From the NCBI RefSeq assembly GCF_965204125.1, contig NZ_OZ241968.1, positions 186,001 to 250,000 of the forward strand: a stretch of DNA of 64,000 nt, in the 5' to 3' direction. The position numbers and the translations under genes are program-made. Origin of the DNA: Poriferisodalis sp965204125. GTDB lineage: Bacteria > Actinomycetota > Acidimicrobiia > Acidimicrobiales > Poriferisodalaceae. Below are positions 8,130 through 16,546 of this stretch, in pieces. The notes under the pieces are model-generated. The model was not told the origin of the DNA. It saw only the letters and a list, made by a program, of their open reading frames with translations, and did not search any database. Each line of letters starts with the position of its first letter. Position 1 is the first letter of the stretch.

Positions 8130-8627
8130 GTGACGCAACGAGGAGGCTCACCTTCGCTCGCGTCGTCGAGCGACCGGAACGTCGTGGCGTCAAATCGCCG
8201 TGCGCGCCGCAACTACGAGGTGCTCGACACCTTCGAGTGCGGCATGGTCCTGCGCGGCACGGAGGTGAAGTCGCTGCGTGCCGGGGGCGCCCAGATGGGC
8301 GACGCCTATGCCCGGGTGCGCGACGACGAGATGTGGTTGATGGGCCTGCACATTGCCCCGTGGATCCATGCATCGCCCACCTTGGGCCACGAGGTGGAGC
8401 GCCCCCGCAAGTTGCTCATGCATCGTGCCGAGATCAACCGGCTGCGGGCCCGGACTGAGCAGGACCGTCTGCAGCTCATCCCGCTCGAGATCTACTTCCG
8501 TGACGGGCGAGCCAAGCTGGAGCTCGCCCTTGCCCGGGGCCGCCGGCTGTACGACAAGCGGCAGGCGATTCGCAAGCGAGAAACGGACCGCGAGGCCCGC
8601 CGGGCGCTGCGCGACCGATCCGTCTAG
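8130..8627 (+). CDS. smpB: SsrA-binding protein
   Basis: 165 residues, GTG start preceded by GGGAGG. Binds tmRNA and brings it to stalled ribosomes for trans-translation. Diagnostic blocks: NRRARRNYEVLDTFECG, LRGTEVKSLRAG, RKLLMHRAEI, and the basic C-terminal tail LYDKRQAIRKRETDRE that reads the empty mRNA channel. The N-terminus is about 15 residues longer than in many SmpBs, so an internal start is possible. No tmRNA gene was found beside it. Confidence 0.97.
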   Translation: MTQRGGSPSLASSSDRNVVASNRRARRNYEVLDTFECGMVLRGTEVKSLRAGGAQMGDAYARVRDDEMWLMGLHIAPWIHASPTLGHEVERPRKLLMHRAEINRLRARTEQDRLQLIPLEIYFRDGRAKLELALARGRRLYDKRQAIRKRETDREARRALRDRSV

Positions 8628-8638
8628 CTGCTGAGTTC

Positions 8639-9451
8639 TCAGGCCAGGGCAGCAGCGGCGATTCGGGCCACTGTGGCCGGCTGGTCGAAGTCGGCTTGGT
8701 GGCCGGCGTCGTCCAGCAGATGCGTGCCCGCGACGTTGGGGAGTGCCCCGGCCCAGCGTTCTAGGTACGACGCCGGAATGATCCGGTCCTTGGCGCCGTG
8801 CACCAGCGTCACCGGGTTCAGCACCCGGTGCAGTCGTTCTGCCAGACCCCATTCGGGCAGCGGCCAGATCAGCTGTGCAGCGGCCGTTCGCGTGAGATAG
8901 CGGTGCACGCCGTGCTCCACCACCATGTCAGCCGGCAGGTCGGCTGGGTCGTCGAAGAACGCCGCTGACGCCGCCGTGTCTTCGGTGAGCATCGCCCGCT
9001 GCACGCTCAGCGTGGTGCCGAACGGGTCAGCGACCGGATCGCCATCGTCCCAGAGGCCGAACGGTGCCACGAGCACCATCGAACCGAACGCCTCGGGCCG
9101 TACCGCCGCCAGCTCGAGCGCCAGCATGGCACCCACGCTGGAAGCCACCAGCGGCACCCCGGTGAGCCCGGCTAGATCGACGACCTCGCTGGTCGCGACC
9201 ACCCAGTCGTGCAGGGTTCGCAGCCTCTCGGGTTCGCTGGAGCCGGTGAAGCCCGGCAGGCTCGGTGCCACCACGCGATGGCCCGTTGCGGCCAACTCCT
9301 CGAGTACTGCGTGCACGCCGGGATTGCCGAGCATCCCGTGCAGGTAGCCCACGGTCGGGCCCTCGCCCAGCTCAACGATGCCGATATGTCCGTCTCGGTA
9401 CGGCAGCGTGCCCGGTGCGAAATGGCCGGCCAGCGGTGCGCCTGCGTTCAC
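8639..9451 (-). CDS. Alpha/beta-fold hydrolase, probable ring-fission product hydrolase
   Basis: 270 residues from the GTG at 9451, whose bases overlap the TGA of the upstream LLM gene (GTGA), so the two are translationally coupled; a start further upstream would lie inside the LLM gene. Oxyanion YLHGMLG, nucleophile S105 in the elbow ASSVG, acid Asp in HGAKDRIIP and His in DDAGHQ form a complete triad. As the last gene after a hydroxylase and a VOC dioxygenase, it may hydrolyse the C-C bond of a meta-cleavage product. That role is inferred from position; an esterase or lactonase is also possible. Confidence 0.85.
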   Translation of the reverse strand: MNAGAPLAGHFAPGTLPYRDGHIGIVELGEGPTVGYLHGMLGNPGVHAVLEELAATGHRVVAPSLPGFTGSSEPERLRTLHDWVVATSEVVDLAGLTGVPLVASSVGAMLALELAAVRPEAFGSMVLVAPFGLWDDGDPVADPFGTTLSVQRAMLTEDTAASAAFFDDPADLPADMVVEHGVHRYLTRTAAAQLIWPLPEWGLAERLHRVLNPVTLVHGAKDRIIPASYLERWAGALPNVAGTHLLDDAGHQADFDQPATVARIAAAALA

Positions 9452-10743
9452 TGGGCGCGGCTCCCGACGGGCGCGAGCTGGTGGTCGGTCTTGGGCCACC
9501 AGTGGTCCTCGTAGTCGTCCTCGAACAGGCCCGCAACCTCTGGCATCACCTTGGTCGCGTACATCTCGGTGTTCATCTTCACCAGTTCGGGATCCATGTT
9601 GCCAAAGTGGCTGAACACCATCAGGTGGCCAACATTCATGGTGGTGGCCAGCTCGTGCACCTGCTCGGTGACCTGGGTGGGGTCGCCCAAGATGATGTAA
9701 CCCTTCTCCACCATGTCCTCGAAGGTCAGCTTCTTCGAGCCGTATGAGGGCTTGGCGCTGCCGGCCTTGGCAGCATCGGCGGCGTTGGCCTCGCGTCGGG
9801 CGGTGGCTTCCCGCGCGGCTCGTTCCACCATGCCTTCCACTCCGGCACGCACCGTGTTGGGCGTCTTGTAACCCGGCGGGTCGGCATAGCCGGCGTACAC
9901 GTGCAGGCAGGTGTTGAAGAAGTACTCAGCCGGTTCGCGGTACAGATCCCACGCTTCGGCCTCGGTGTCGGCCACGGCGATGAACTGCGCGAAGCCGCCC
10001 TGGAACGGGTTGGTCTCCTTGCCGAGCTCCTGGACCTTTTTCCAGAAGCCCTGCATGGTGCGCAGACCGGCCTTGTAGCCGAAGTAGCTCAGGTAGCAGT
10101 ACACGAGGTCTTCTGCGGCGCACCAGTCCCAGGTGTCCACCGAACCGCCGCCGGGAATCCAGATGGGCGGGTGGGGCTGCTGCACCGGACGGGGCCAGAC
10201 GTTGACGTAGCGCAGCTTGTTGTAGTTGCCGTTGAAGCTGAACACCTCGTCCGACGTCCACGCCTGGCGGATGAGGTCAACGCCCTCGTGGTAGCGCTCG
10301 CGCAGCGTGGCCGGGTTCTGTCCGTAGGCGTAGATGGTGTCCATCGGCGAGCCCACCGGGAAGCCGGCGATCATGCGCCCGCCGGTGATCCCGTCCAGCA
10401 TGGCGATCTCCTCGGCCACCCGCAGCGGCGGGTTGTACAGCGCTACCGAGTCGCCCAGCACGACGATGTTGGTGTCGGGGCAGTTGCGTGACAGAGCCGC
10501 CGCGATGATGTTCGGGCTGGGCATGAGGCCGTAACCGTTGGAGTGGTGCTCGTTGATGCCGACGGCGTCGAACCCGCATTCGGCCGCGAACTCGAGCTGG
10601 TCGAGATACGCGTTGTAGGTCTGGTGCCCGACGGTGGGGTCATACAGCTTGGGGTCGATGTCGACCCAGACCGAGCGGTGCTGCTCGGGGAAGTCCGGCG
10701 GGAGCTCCGGGTAGGGCATCAAATGGAAGAAGATCGACTTCAC
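9448..10743 (-). CDS. LLM class flavin-dependent oxidoreductase
   Basis: 431 residues. Bacterial luciferase-like barrel: N-terminal FHLMPYPELP, GINEHHSNGYG near residue 65, LGDSVALYNPPLRVAEEIAMLD, GRMIAGFPVGSP and the segment HPPIWIPGGGS. The family uses FMNH2 or F420 to oxidise or reduce small organic substrates. It overlaps the downstream hydrolase by four bases and lies 85 bases after the hydroxylase gene, so it is likely part of the aromatic-degradation operon at 8.6-13.8 kb. Residues 310-345 form a charged Ala/Arg/Glu-rich insertion. The exact substrate cannot be read from sequence. Confidence 0.9.
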   Translation of the reverse strand: MKSIFFHLMPYPELPPDFPEQHRSVWVDIDPKLYDPTVGHQTYNAYLDQLEFAAECGFDAVGINEHHSNGYGLMPSPNIIAAALSRNCPDTNIVVLGDSVALYNPPLRVAEEIAMLDGITGGRMIAGFPVGSPMDTIYAYGQNPATLRERYHEGVDLIRQAWTSDEVFSFNGNYNKLRYVNVWPRPVQQPHPPIWIPGGGSVDTWDWCAAEDLVYCYLSYFGYKAGLRTMQGFWKKVQELGKETNPFQGGFAQFIAVADTEAEAWDLYREPAEYFFNTCLHVYAGYADPPGYKTPNTVRAGVEGMVERAAREATARREANAADAAKAGSAKPSYGSKKLTFEDMVEKGYIILGDPTQVTEQVHELATTMNVGHLMVFSHFGNMDPELVKMNTEMYATKVMPEVAGLFEDDYEDHWWPKTDHQLAPVGSRAQ

Positions 10744-10828
10744 GGCGTGCTCCTTGCGGCTCGCCAGAAAATCTACTCCGCGTTCGACTCTGCGTTGTGA
10801 TCGAGCGTGCGCCCGCTGCGGGGGCGGC

Positions 10829-12394
10829 TCAGTCCCAGTCGTGGCCCACGATGGAGACGTCGTCGGGGTTGAAGAAACCGGGAATCGTCCAGCCGTCGAG
10901 GTCGTACTCGGCCATGCACTGCTCGGCGAAGCCTTCGAGCATCGCTGTCAAGGACTCCTGACCGGGCGCCGCCGCATCGGCCGCATGGACGTTCTCGTAG
11001 CGGATCTGTTCGTTGTTGCCGGCGTAGTTGCGCTCGTACAGCTCATGACGGCCGCCGAACTCGCTGCCCATGGCATCCCACAGCAGCTTCATGATCTTCA
11101 TCCGCTCGAGCGCCGGGATGCCGTCTGAGCCTCGCACGAAACGCTCCAGGTACGGCCGGATCTCGTCCGACTTGAAGTCGGCGGCGTTCGAGTTGACGTA
11201 GATGAGGCCTGACGCCACCACCTGCTCGACAATGTCCTTGATCCGGGGATAGAAGTGCGGTGTGAAGGTGCGGTAGGCCAAGCCGTAGAGCGCGGACGGC
11301 TGCACGGCGCCGTTCGCCCACGGATCGGGGTTGCGGCACATCGCGTCGCTCAGACCCCACATCAGGTTGCGAATGGCGATCACCTCGCCCAGGTTGGCCT
11401 GCACGCCCCGGAAGTCGCGGGTGCCGGTGGCGCGCAGCGCCTTCGACAGCAGCCCGGCGATGAAGTCCAGCTTCACGCACAGGCGGGCCAGCCCATGGAA
11501 GGTGAACCGCGGCAAGAAGCCGATCGAGGGGAAGAAGTTGTTGGCCTTGGGCACGTCGCCGTACAGGAACACGTTCTCCCACGGAATCAGCACCTGGTCG
11601 AACACCAGGATGGAATCATTCTCGTCGAGCCGGCTCGACAGCGGGTAGTCGAACACGCTTCCGGTGGCAGCCGCCTGCAACTCATAGGAGTTGCGGCAGA
11701 TCAGCTTCACCCCGTCGGCGTCCATCGGCGCGGTGCACACGATGGCGAAGGCACGATCCTGAATGGGTATCTGGCCGTAGTGGGCGATGAAGTTGTAGTG
11801 CGTCAGCGCCGAGCCGGTGGCCACGACCTTGGCGCCCGACACGACGAGGCCGTTGTCGGTCTCGCGCTCGACGTGCATGCAGACATCGCGGATCTGATCG
11901 GGGCCGAGGTGACGATCGACCGGCGGATGCACGATGGCGTGGTTCCAGTACAACACCTCCTCCTGGCTGCGCTGGTACCAGTAGATGGCGTTGTCGGAAT
12001 AGTCGTCGTAGAACTCCGGCATCGCTCCCAAGGTGGCCAGGAACGACGCCTTGTAATCGGGACTGCGACCCATCCAGCCATAGGTCAGGCGCTGCCAGCC
12101 GGCGATGGCGTCGCGGGCGCCGACGAGGTCGTCTGCACTGTGAGGCACCCGAAAGAACTTGTGGGTCCTGCCTCCTGAACCCGTGTCGGTCTCGCACGTC
12201 AGCACGTCTTGCTGGGCGGGGTCGCCGAGCGCGTCGTACAGCCGGGCGATGGAGCGCACGCTGTTGCGGAACGCCGGATGAGTGGTGACGTCACGCACCT
12301 TCTCGCCATGGAAGTACACCGTGCGACCGTCGCGCAGGCTCTCGATGTACTCCTCGCCGGTCATCGGCGACCATGTCTCAGTCGACCTGCTCAT
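10829..12394 (-). CDS. 4-hydroxyphenylacetate 3-hydroxylase family monooxygenase (HpaB type)
   Basis: 521 residues, the family's normal size. FADH2-dependent oxygenase component that ortho-hydroxylates phenols to catechols, usually fed by a separate flavin reductase. Family marks: MTGEEYIESLRDGRTVYFHGE at the start, the flavin-contacting HAIVHPPVDRHLGP near residue 155, VVSGAKVVATGSALTHYNFIA near 195, and IPWENVFLYGD near 290. No HpaC-type reductase is adjacent; a reductase elsewhere would be needed. A VOC dioxygenase lies 41 bases upstream in the same direction, suggesting that the catechol formed is opened next. 4-hydroxybutyryl-CoA dehydratase, a fold relative, is unlikely because its Fe-S cysteines are absent. 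Confidence 0.92.
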   Translation of the reverse strand: MSRSTETWSPMTGEEYIESLRDGRTVYFHGEKVRDVTTHPAFRNSVRSIARLYDALGDPAQQDVLTCETDTGSGGRTHKFFRVPHSADDLVGARDAIAGWQRLTYGWMGRSPDYKASFLATLGAMPEFYDDYSDNAIYWYQRSQEEVLYWNHAIVHPPVDRHLGPDQIRDVCMHVERETDNGLVVSGAKVVATGSALTHYNFIAHYGQIPIQDRAFAIVCTAPMDADGVKLICRNSYELQAAATGSVFDYPLSSRLDENDSILVFDQVLIPWENVFLYGDVPKANNFFPSIGFLPRFTFHGLARLCVKLDFIAGLLSKALRATGTRDFRGVQANLGEVIAIRNLMWGLSDAMCRNPDPWANGAVQPSALYGLAYRTFTPHFYPRIKDIVEQVVASGLIYVNSNAADFKSDEIRPYLERFVRGSDGIPALERMKIMKLLWDAMGSEFGGRHELYERNYAGNNEQIRYENVHAADAAAPGQESLTAMLEGFAEQCMAEYDLDGWTIPGFFNPDDVSIVGHDWD

Positions 12395-12435
12395 CGCGTT
12401 TGCCCCCGTGTGCCTGCCCTCATCGGCCAGGCAGC

Positions 12436-13008
12436 TCAGGCTGGTGAGAAGTCGGTCTCGTAGTCGGTGTCGTCCACCAGCAGGTCTTCGGGAGGCAACC
12501 GCTTGGCGTAGTTGAGGGCCCCGTTGATGTCGTGCTTCCAGACTTCCTCAGGCAGTTCGTACAGCACTTCCACGCCGTAGCCGTTGGGATCGTTCACGTA
12601 AACGCTGTGAGTCATGCCGTGATCGACGCGGACGTTCATCGGCACGCCCCGCTCCTCGAGGAATTGCACCTGCTCCAGCCACGACTCCCGGTCGGGATAG
12701 GTGATCGCGATGTGGTTCACCGCGCACGCGCCCTCGACCATGCTCCATTTCTCGGGCGGCGCCGGCAGCTCCGGACGCTCCACGAGCGCGATGTCGTGGT
12801 GGTTCACGTCGTCGACGACGCCGCTGTAAAAGCGCATGTTCATGGCCGGTGGCTTGCCGTTGCGCGGCTCAAGCTCGCCGACTTGCTTGAAGCCCAGCAA
12901 GTCGCACCAGAAGTGATGCGACTCCTCCATGTCGCGTACGTTCAGCACCAAGTGATTCAGGCCCCGCGGCGTGACTGCGCTCGTGCGCTTCTTGATCGCT
13001 TCGCTCAT
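12436..13008 (-). CDS. VOC-family protein, probable small extradiol dioxygenase
   Basis: 190 residues. Two beta-alpha-beta-beta-beta modules of the vicinal-oxygen-chelate fold. The metal-ligand positions are visible: His in GLNHLVLNVRD, His in CAVNHIAITYPD and Glu in GYGVEVLYELPEE. It resembles catechol 2,3-dioxygenases but is shorter than the usual 290-310 residue two-domain enzymes. Placement just upstream of an HpaB-type hydroxylase supports ring cleavage of the product. Other VOC chemistry (glyoxalase, epimerase, resistance protein) remains possible. Confidence 0.82.
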   Translation of the reverse strand: MSEAIKKRTSAVTPRGLNHLVLNVRDMEESHHFWCDLLGFKQVGELEPRNGKPPAMNMRFYSGVVDDVNHHDIALVERPELPAPPEKWSMVEGACAVNHIAITYPDRESWLEQVQFLEERGVPMNVRVDHGMTHSVYVNDPNGYGVEVLYELPEEVWKHDINGALNYAKRLPPEDLLVDDTDYETDFSPA

Positions 13009-13080
13009 GGACTGACCGCCTTGTCGGATGTGTTGCGGGTGCCTCCAGCCGACCGCTGCTTCCTTCGCAGGAGCCTAGCC

Positions 13081-13106
13081 CCGCCCGCATTTCAGCCTGT
13101 GGGCGG
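13081..13106 (-). terminator. Hairpin after the RraA-like gene
   Basis: CCGCCC and GGGCGG pair across a 14-base loop, seven bases after the stop of the RraA-like gene on the minus strand. It lies in the 104-base gap before the VOC gene, so it may attenuate rather than end the operon transcript. Confidence 0.35.
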
Positions 13107-13112
13107 TCGACC

Positions 13113-13838
13113 TCAGCCCTGGCGCTTGGCCAGCCACTCCTCGAATTCGGCACGACGATCCTTAGCGATGGGGAACGTCCCGATCGAGCTCTCACCGGCA
13201 GCGACCCGCTCGATGGCCCACTCCTCCTCGAGCTCCTGGGCATAGGAGTCGTCGGCGATCTCCTCGGCGAGCAGCGCCGGGATGACCACGGCCCCCTCGC
13301 CGTCGCCCACGATGATGTCGCCCGGAAACACCGTGACCCCGGCGCATGCGATGGGCACCTGGTGTTCGAGCGGCGTATGCACGCGGCCGAGGGTCGCCGC
13401 ATGGGATGACTGGTGATACACGGGCAGGCCGACATCGGCCACGGCTGGCGTGTCGCGCAGCGCACCATCGGTGACGAAGCCGGAAGCGCCGAGGTGCTTG
13501 ATACGCATGGTGAAGATGTCGCCGATGGTGCCGGCATGCGGCTCTCCCCGCGCCTCCACGATGAGCACCTCTTCGGGCTCGATGGATTCCACGGCCCGGC
13601 GCTGCGCGTTCGGACCCTCCAGCCGGCGTTCGAAGTCTTCGCGCTTGGGCACGAAGCGCAGCGTGTGGGCGTAGCCGACCATGCGCTGGCCCTCGTTGAG
13701 CGGTCGCAGGCCGTTGAGGAAGCTGTTCCGCATCCCACGCCGCTGCATCTGGCCCGCAAGCGTTGCCGTGGACACCGCGTTGAACTTCATACGCATGTCG
13801 TCGGTGAGCACCACTGGGCGGTGTTCTGCATCGGCCAT
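13113..13838 (-). CDS. RraA-family protein, probable oxo-acid aldolase
   Basis: 241 residues from the ATG at 13838, which has AAAGGGGA upstream; the frame stays open for 33 more codons without support. The RraA / HMG-CHA aldolase fold is indicated by GASGFVTDGALRD (substrate-binding Arg-Asp) and PGDIIVGDGEGAVVIP (metal and phosphate region). Enzymes of this group cleave 4-hydroxy-4-methyl-2-oxoglutarate-like compounds to pyruvate and an oxo-acid, the last step of several meta-cleavage routes. It is first in an apparent operon with the VOC, HpaB and LLM genes. RraA proper, an RNase E inhibitor, is about 160 residues and lacks this catabolic context. Confidence 0.82.
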   Translation of the reverse strand: MADAEHRPVVLTDDMRMKFNAVSTATLAGQMQRRGMRNSFLNGLRPLNEGQRMVGYAHTLRFVPKREDFERRLEGPNAQRRAVESIEPEEVLIVEARGEPHAGTIGDIFTMRIKHLGASGFVTDGALRDTPAVADVGLPVYHQSSHAATLGRVHTPLEHQVPIACAGVTVFPGDIIVGDGEGAVVIPALLAEEIADDSYAQELEEEWAIERVAAGESSIGTFPIAKDRRAEFEEWLAKRQG

Positions 13839-14069
13839 GGAATCCCCTTTGCTGAGCCCGATTGCGCTGTGTGGTTGCGGTGTGTCGACGGGCCTCGCCA
13901 ATGTAGTCAAGTCCCGTTTTCCGAAAGCCGGTCGCACCTGCGCGCTCCCGTCGCTGCTCGCTGGTGCTCCGCTCGGTGTATCGGCGACAAGACTGGCGCA
14001 TCGGCGGCTCCCGACGCCTAGGCGTCGGCGATGCTGCGAGATCTATCGCTCGAACCGGAAGGAAGCGTT

Positions 14070-15386
14070 GTGGCGCCTTCGAAGACCATCGACCCAATCG
14101 AGCTGTCGAGCCGGCTCATCGACACCGGCGTGGCCGATGAGCAGGTGGTGCGCGTCAACAACGCGCTGAGCGAGATCGACGACAACGTCGCTGTGGTCGA
14201 GGCGTTCAGCAACATGGTGGCCTTCGGCACCGACGACGGCCTGGTGTGCTTCGACGCCAGCGGCCCGTTCAGCGGTACCGCCGTGGTGGAATCGCTGCGC
14301 GGCTGGTCGGCCGAGCGGGTCAACACGCTGCTGTACACGCACGGCCATGTCGATCATGTGGGCGGCAGCGGCGCGCTGGCGGCTGATGCCGCGGAGCGCC
14401 GCCAGCCGCTGCCCGATGTGGTCGGGCATGACAACGTCATCCCTCGCTTCGAGCGCTACAACGCCACCAACGGCTACAACCTCATCATCAACCGGCGCCA
14501 GTTCGGAATCGGGCTGCGACAGCGCGGGGTGGGTATCGCTTTCGACGACGACCGCTTCCTGCCGTCGGACGCACTGTGGCCGAACCGCACCTTCAGCACG
14601 GAAGACTCGCTGTCGGTCGGCGGGCTCGACTTCGAGTTGCACCACGACAAGGGCGAGACCGACGATCACACGTGGGCGTGGGTGCCCTCGCATCGCGCGA
14701 TCTGCCCCGGCGACCTGGTGGCGTGGGTGTTCCCGAACGCCGGCAACCCCCAGAAGGTGCAGCGCTACCCGTTGGAGTGGGCGCGGGCGCTGCGCCACAT
14801 GGACTCCCTCGAACCCGAGCTGCTGATCCCAGCGCACGGGCCGCCGGTCCGGGGTCGTGAGCGCATCGGCACTGTGCTGCTGTCGCTGGCCGAAGCGTTG
14901 GAATCCCTGGTGAGCCAGACGATCGAGCTCATGAACGCCGGAGCCTCGCTGGATGAGATCCTCCAGGGCGTCTCGCTGCCCGCCGAATGGCTGGCGCGCC
15001 CGTGGATGCGGCCGGTCTATGACGAACCCGAATTCGTCATCCGCAACGTCTGGCGTCAGTACGGCGGATGGTGGGATCTGGACCCGTCGAACCTCAAGCC
15101 CTCCCCCAGGGCCGAACTGGCCGACGAACTGGTGCGACTGGGCGGCGGTGCCGCGGCGTTCGCGACACGGGCTCAAGAGCTGGTTGAGGCCGGCGACCTC
15201 AAGCTGGCCTGCCACCTGATCGAGCTGGCCGTGGCCGCTGATCCCGCATCGACGAGCCTCCACGGCGTGCGAGCGGAGATCTACGAAGCCCGGCGGACGG
15301 CGGAGCAGGGACTCATGTCCATCGGAATCTTCAGCGCCGCTGCCGCCGAGTCACGCGAGATCGCCCAGAACAGCGAGAGCGGCTAG
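14070..15386 (+). CDS. MBL-fold alkylsulfatase-like hydrolase
   Basis: 438 residues from the GTG at 14070, chosen because GGAAGGA lies six bases upstream; a longer frame begins at 14031. Metal motif THGHVDHVGG (H91, H93, D95, H96), with further ligands in LHHDKGETDDHTW and IPAHGP. After the MBL domain (about 1-290), the segment ADELVRLGGGAAAFATRAQE to ELAVAADP is the helical dimerisation domain of the SdsA1 type of linear alkylsulfatase. The third, SCP2-like domain of SdsA1 is missing, and there is no signal peptide, so a cytoplasmic hydrolase on a smaller sulfate or ester is likely (inference). Confidence 0.85.
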   Translation: MAPSKTIDPIELSSRLIDTGVADEQVVRVNNALSEIDDNVAVVEAFSNMVAFGTDDGLVCFDASGPFSGTAVVESLRGWSAERVNTLLYTHGHVDHVGGSGALAADAAERRQPLPDVVGHDNVIPRFERYNATNGYNLIINRRQFGIGLRQRGVGIAFDDDRFLPSDALWPNRTFSTEDSLSVGGLDFELHHDKGETDDHTWAWVPSHRAICPGDLVAWVFPNAGNPQKVQRYPLEWARALRHMDSLEPELLIPAHGPPVRGRERIGTVLLSLAEALESLVSQTIELMNAGASLDEILQGVSLPAEWLARPWMRPVYDEPEFVIRNVWRQYGGWWDLDPSNLKPSPRAELADELVRLGGGAAAFATRAQELVEAGDLKLACHLIELAVAADPASTSLHGVRAEIYEARRTAEQGLMSIGIFSAAAAESREIAQNSESG

Positions 15387-15425
15387 TCAGCGTCGCTCAC
15401 GGGCCGCTCGGGCCGCGGCATTGCC

Positions 15426-15441
15426 ATTCGGCTCAGCCTCT
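15426..15441 (+). repeat. Dispersed intergenic repeat, partial copy 2
   Basis: Contains the 13-base core CGGCTCAGCCTCT (15429-15441) shared with 8056-8080 (opposite strand) and 45697-45720. It lies in the 186-base gap upstream of the DMT transporter, in which nothing else was recognised. Confidence 0.4.
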
Positions 15442-15572
15442 GGGTCTTGGCCCCGAGCAACTGCACCCGCCGTGCTCGCTGGGCGTAGTGTTCCCCGCAG
15501 CAACTCTCGTGTCAGCTCGGCATGCCCGCGGCCGTGACTTGCTAGCCGGAACGGCGGGGCTGGAGCACGCAC

Positions 15573-16508
15573 ATGGCCGACATTGGATCGGGGTCGGCGC
15601 CGGGAGCGCCGTATGGGGGGCGCGGCGCACCCGCTCTGTCCGATCGCGCGCTCGGCGTGCCTGCCGCTGCCGTGGCGATGGTGGGATGGGCCGCTTCGGG
15701 CGTGATTGCCAAGGGCATCTCCGAACTGGGGCCGCTGGCTGTCGTGTTCTGGCGGATGTGGCTCTACACGGGTCTCGTCGCGCTGTTCCTGTGGGCCAAC
15801 CGCACGCCGCTGCGGCTGTCGTCGATCAAGATCTCGTTCTGGGGCGGGTTCTCGCTGGCGTTCGACATCATGCTGTTCTTCATCGCCTTGCGGATGACCA
15901 CAGTGGCCAACGCCACGGTGGTTGCGTCGCTGCAACCGCTGCTGATGCTGTTTCTGGCACCGAGGATCTTCGGCGAACAGCCGGGTCGGCGCCATTGGGG
16001 ACTGGCGCTGGTGGCGATCGGCGGCATCGCGATCGTCGTGTTGGGCTCATCGGGCCTGACCGAGTGGAGCGTGTTCGGCGACCTGCTGGCATTCGGTGCG
16101 CTGTTCGCCTGGACGGGCTACTTCGTGTTCTCGAAGCTGAGCACGCAGAAGATCGCAGCAGCGCAGTACACGGGCGGCAGCGCATTGGTGTGCTCGTTGG
16201 TGGCCACGCCGTTCGCGCTGGCCTCGGGGCAGGTCTTCGACTGGCCATCGGCGGGGGCGTGGTTGTGGCTGGGCATCATGGCGATCGGCCCCGGCGTTGC
16301 CAGTCACATGCTGATGAACTGGTCGCTGGTGCGCATCCCTTCGTGGCTGGGCTCCACGATGACGCTGGCTATCCCGGTCACCAGCACGCTGATGGCCTGG
16401 GTGTTCCTGGGCGATCAGGTGTCGCTGTGGCAGTTCGTTGGCATGGCGGTGGTGATGTTCGCGCTCGCAGCCGTCGTGCTGGACCAGTCCCGCACGAAGC
16501 TGACCTAG
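15573..16508 (+). CDS. EamA/DMT-family transporter
   Basis: 311 residues with about ten hydrophobic helices in two homologous halves, the EamA duplication. The first half begins AVAMVGWAASGVIAKGI. The second carries GDLLAFGALFAWTGYFVFS and ends GMAVVMFALAAVVL. The typical EamA loop GEQPGRRHWGLALVAIGG lies between helices 4 and 5. Probable inner-membrane exporter of amino acids or related metabolites; the substrate is unknown. The next gene, a solute-binding lipoprotein, starts 38 bases later on the same strand but belongs to a different transporter class. Confidence 0.9.
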   Translation: MADIGSGSAPGAPYGGRGAPALSDRALGVPAAAVAMVGWAASGVIAKGISELGPLAVVFWRMWLYTGLVALFLWANRTPLRLSSIKISFWGGFSLAFDIMLFFIALRMTTVANATVVASLQPLLMLFLAPRIFGEQPGRRHWGLALVAIGGIAIVVLGSSGLTEWSVFGDLLAFGALFAWTGYFVFSKLSTQKIAAAQYTGGSALVCSLVATPFALASGQVFDWPSAGAWLWLGIMAIGPGVASHMLMNWSLVRIPSWLGSTMTLAIPVTSTLMAWVFLGDQVSLWQFVGMAVVMFALAAVVLDQSRTKLT

Positions 16509-16546
16509 CGATTCCATACGGGGTGGCGAGCCTCTTGACTGGCCCC

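Noticed and set aside
8628..8640. A tmRNA (ssrA) gene expected next to smpB.
   Set aside because: Only 11 bases separate smpB from the next gene, and no tmRNA-like acceptor or tag reading frame was found upstream either.
14043..15263. A 406-codon open frame on the minus strand.
   Set aside because: Antisense to the alkylsulfatase-like gene, which carries a full MBL metal motif and a Shine-Dalgarno sequence.
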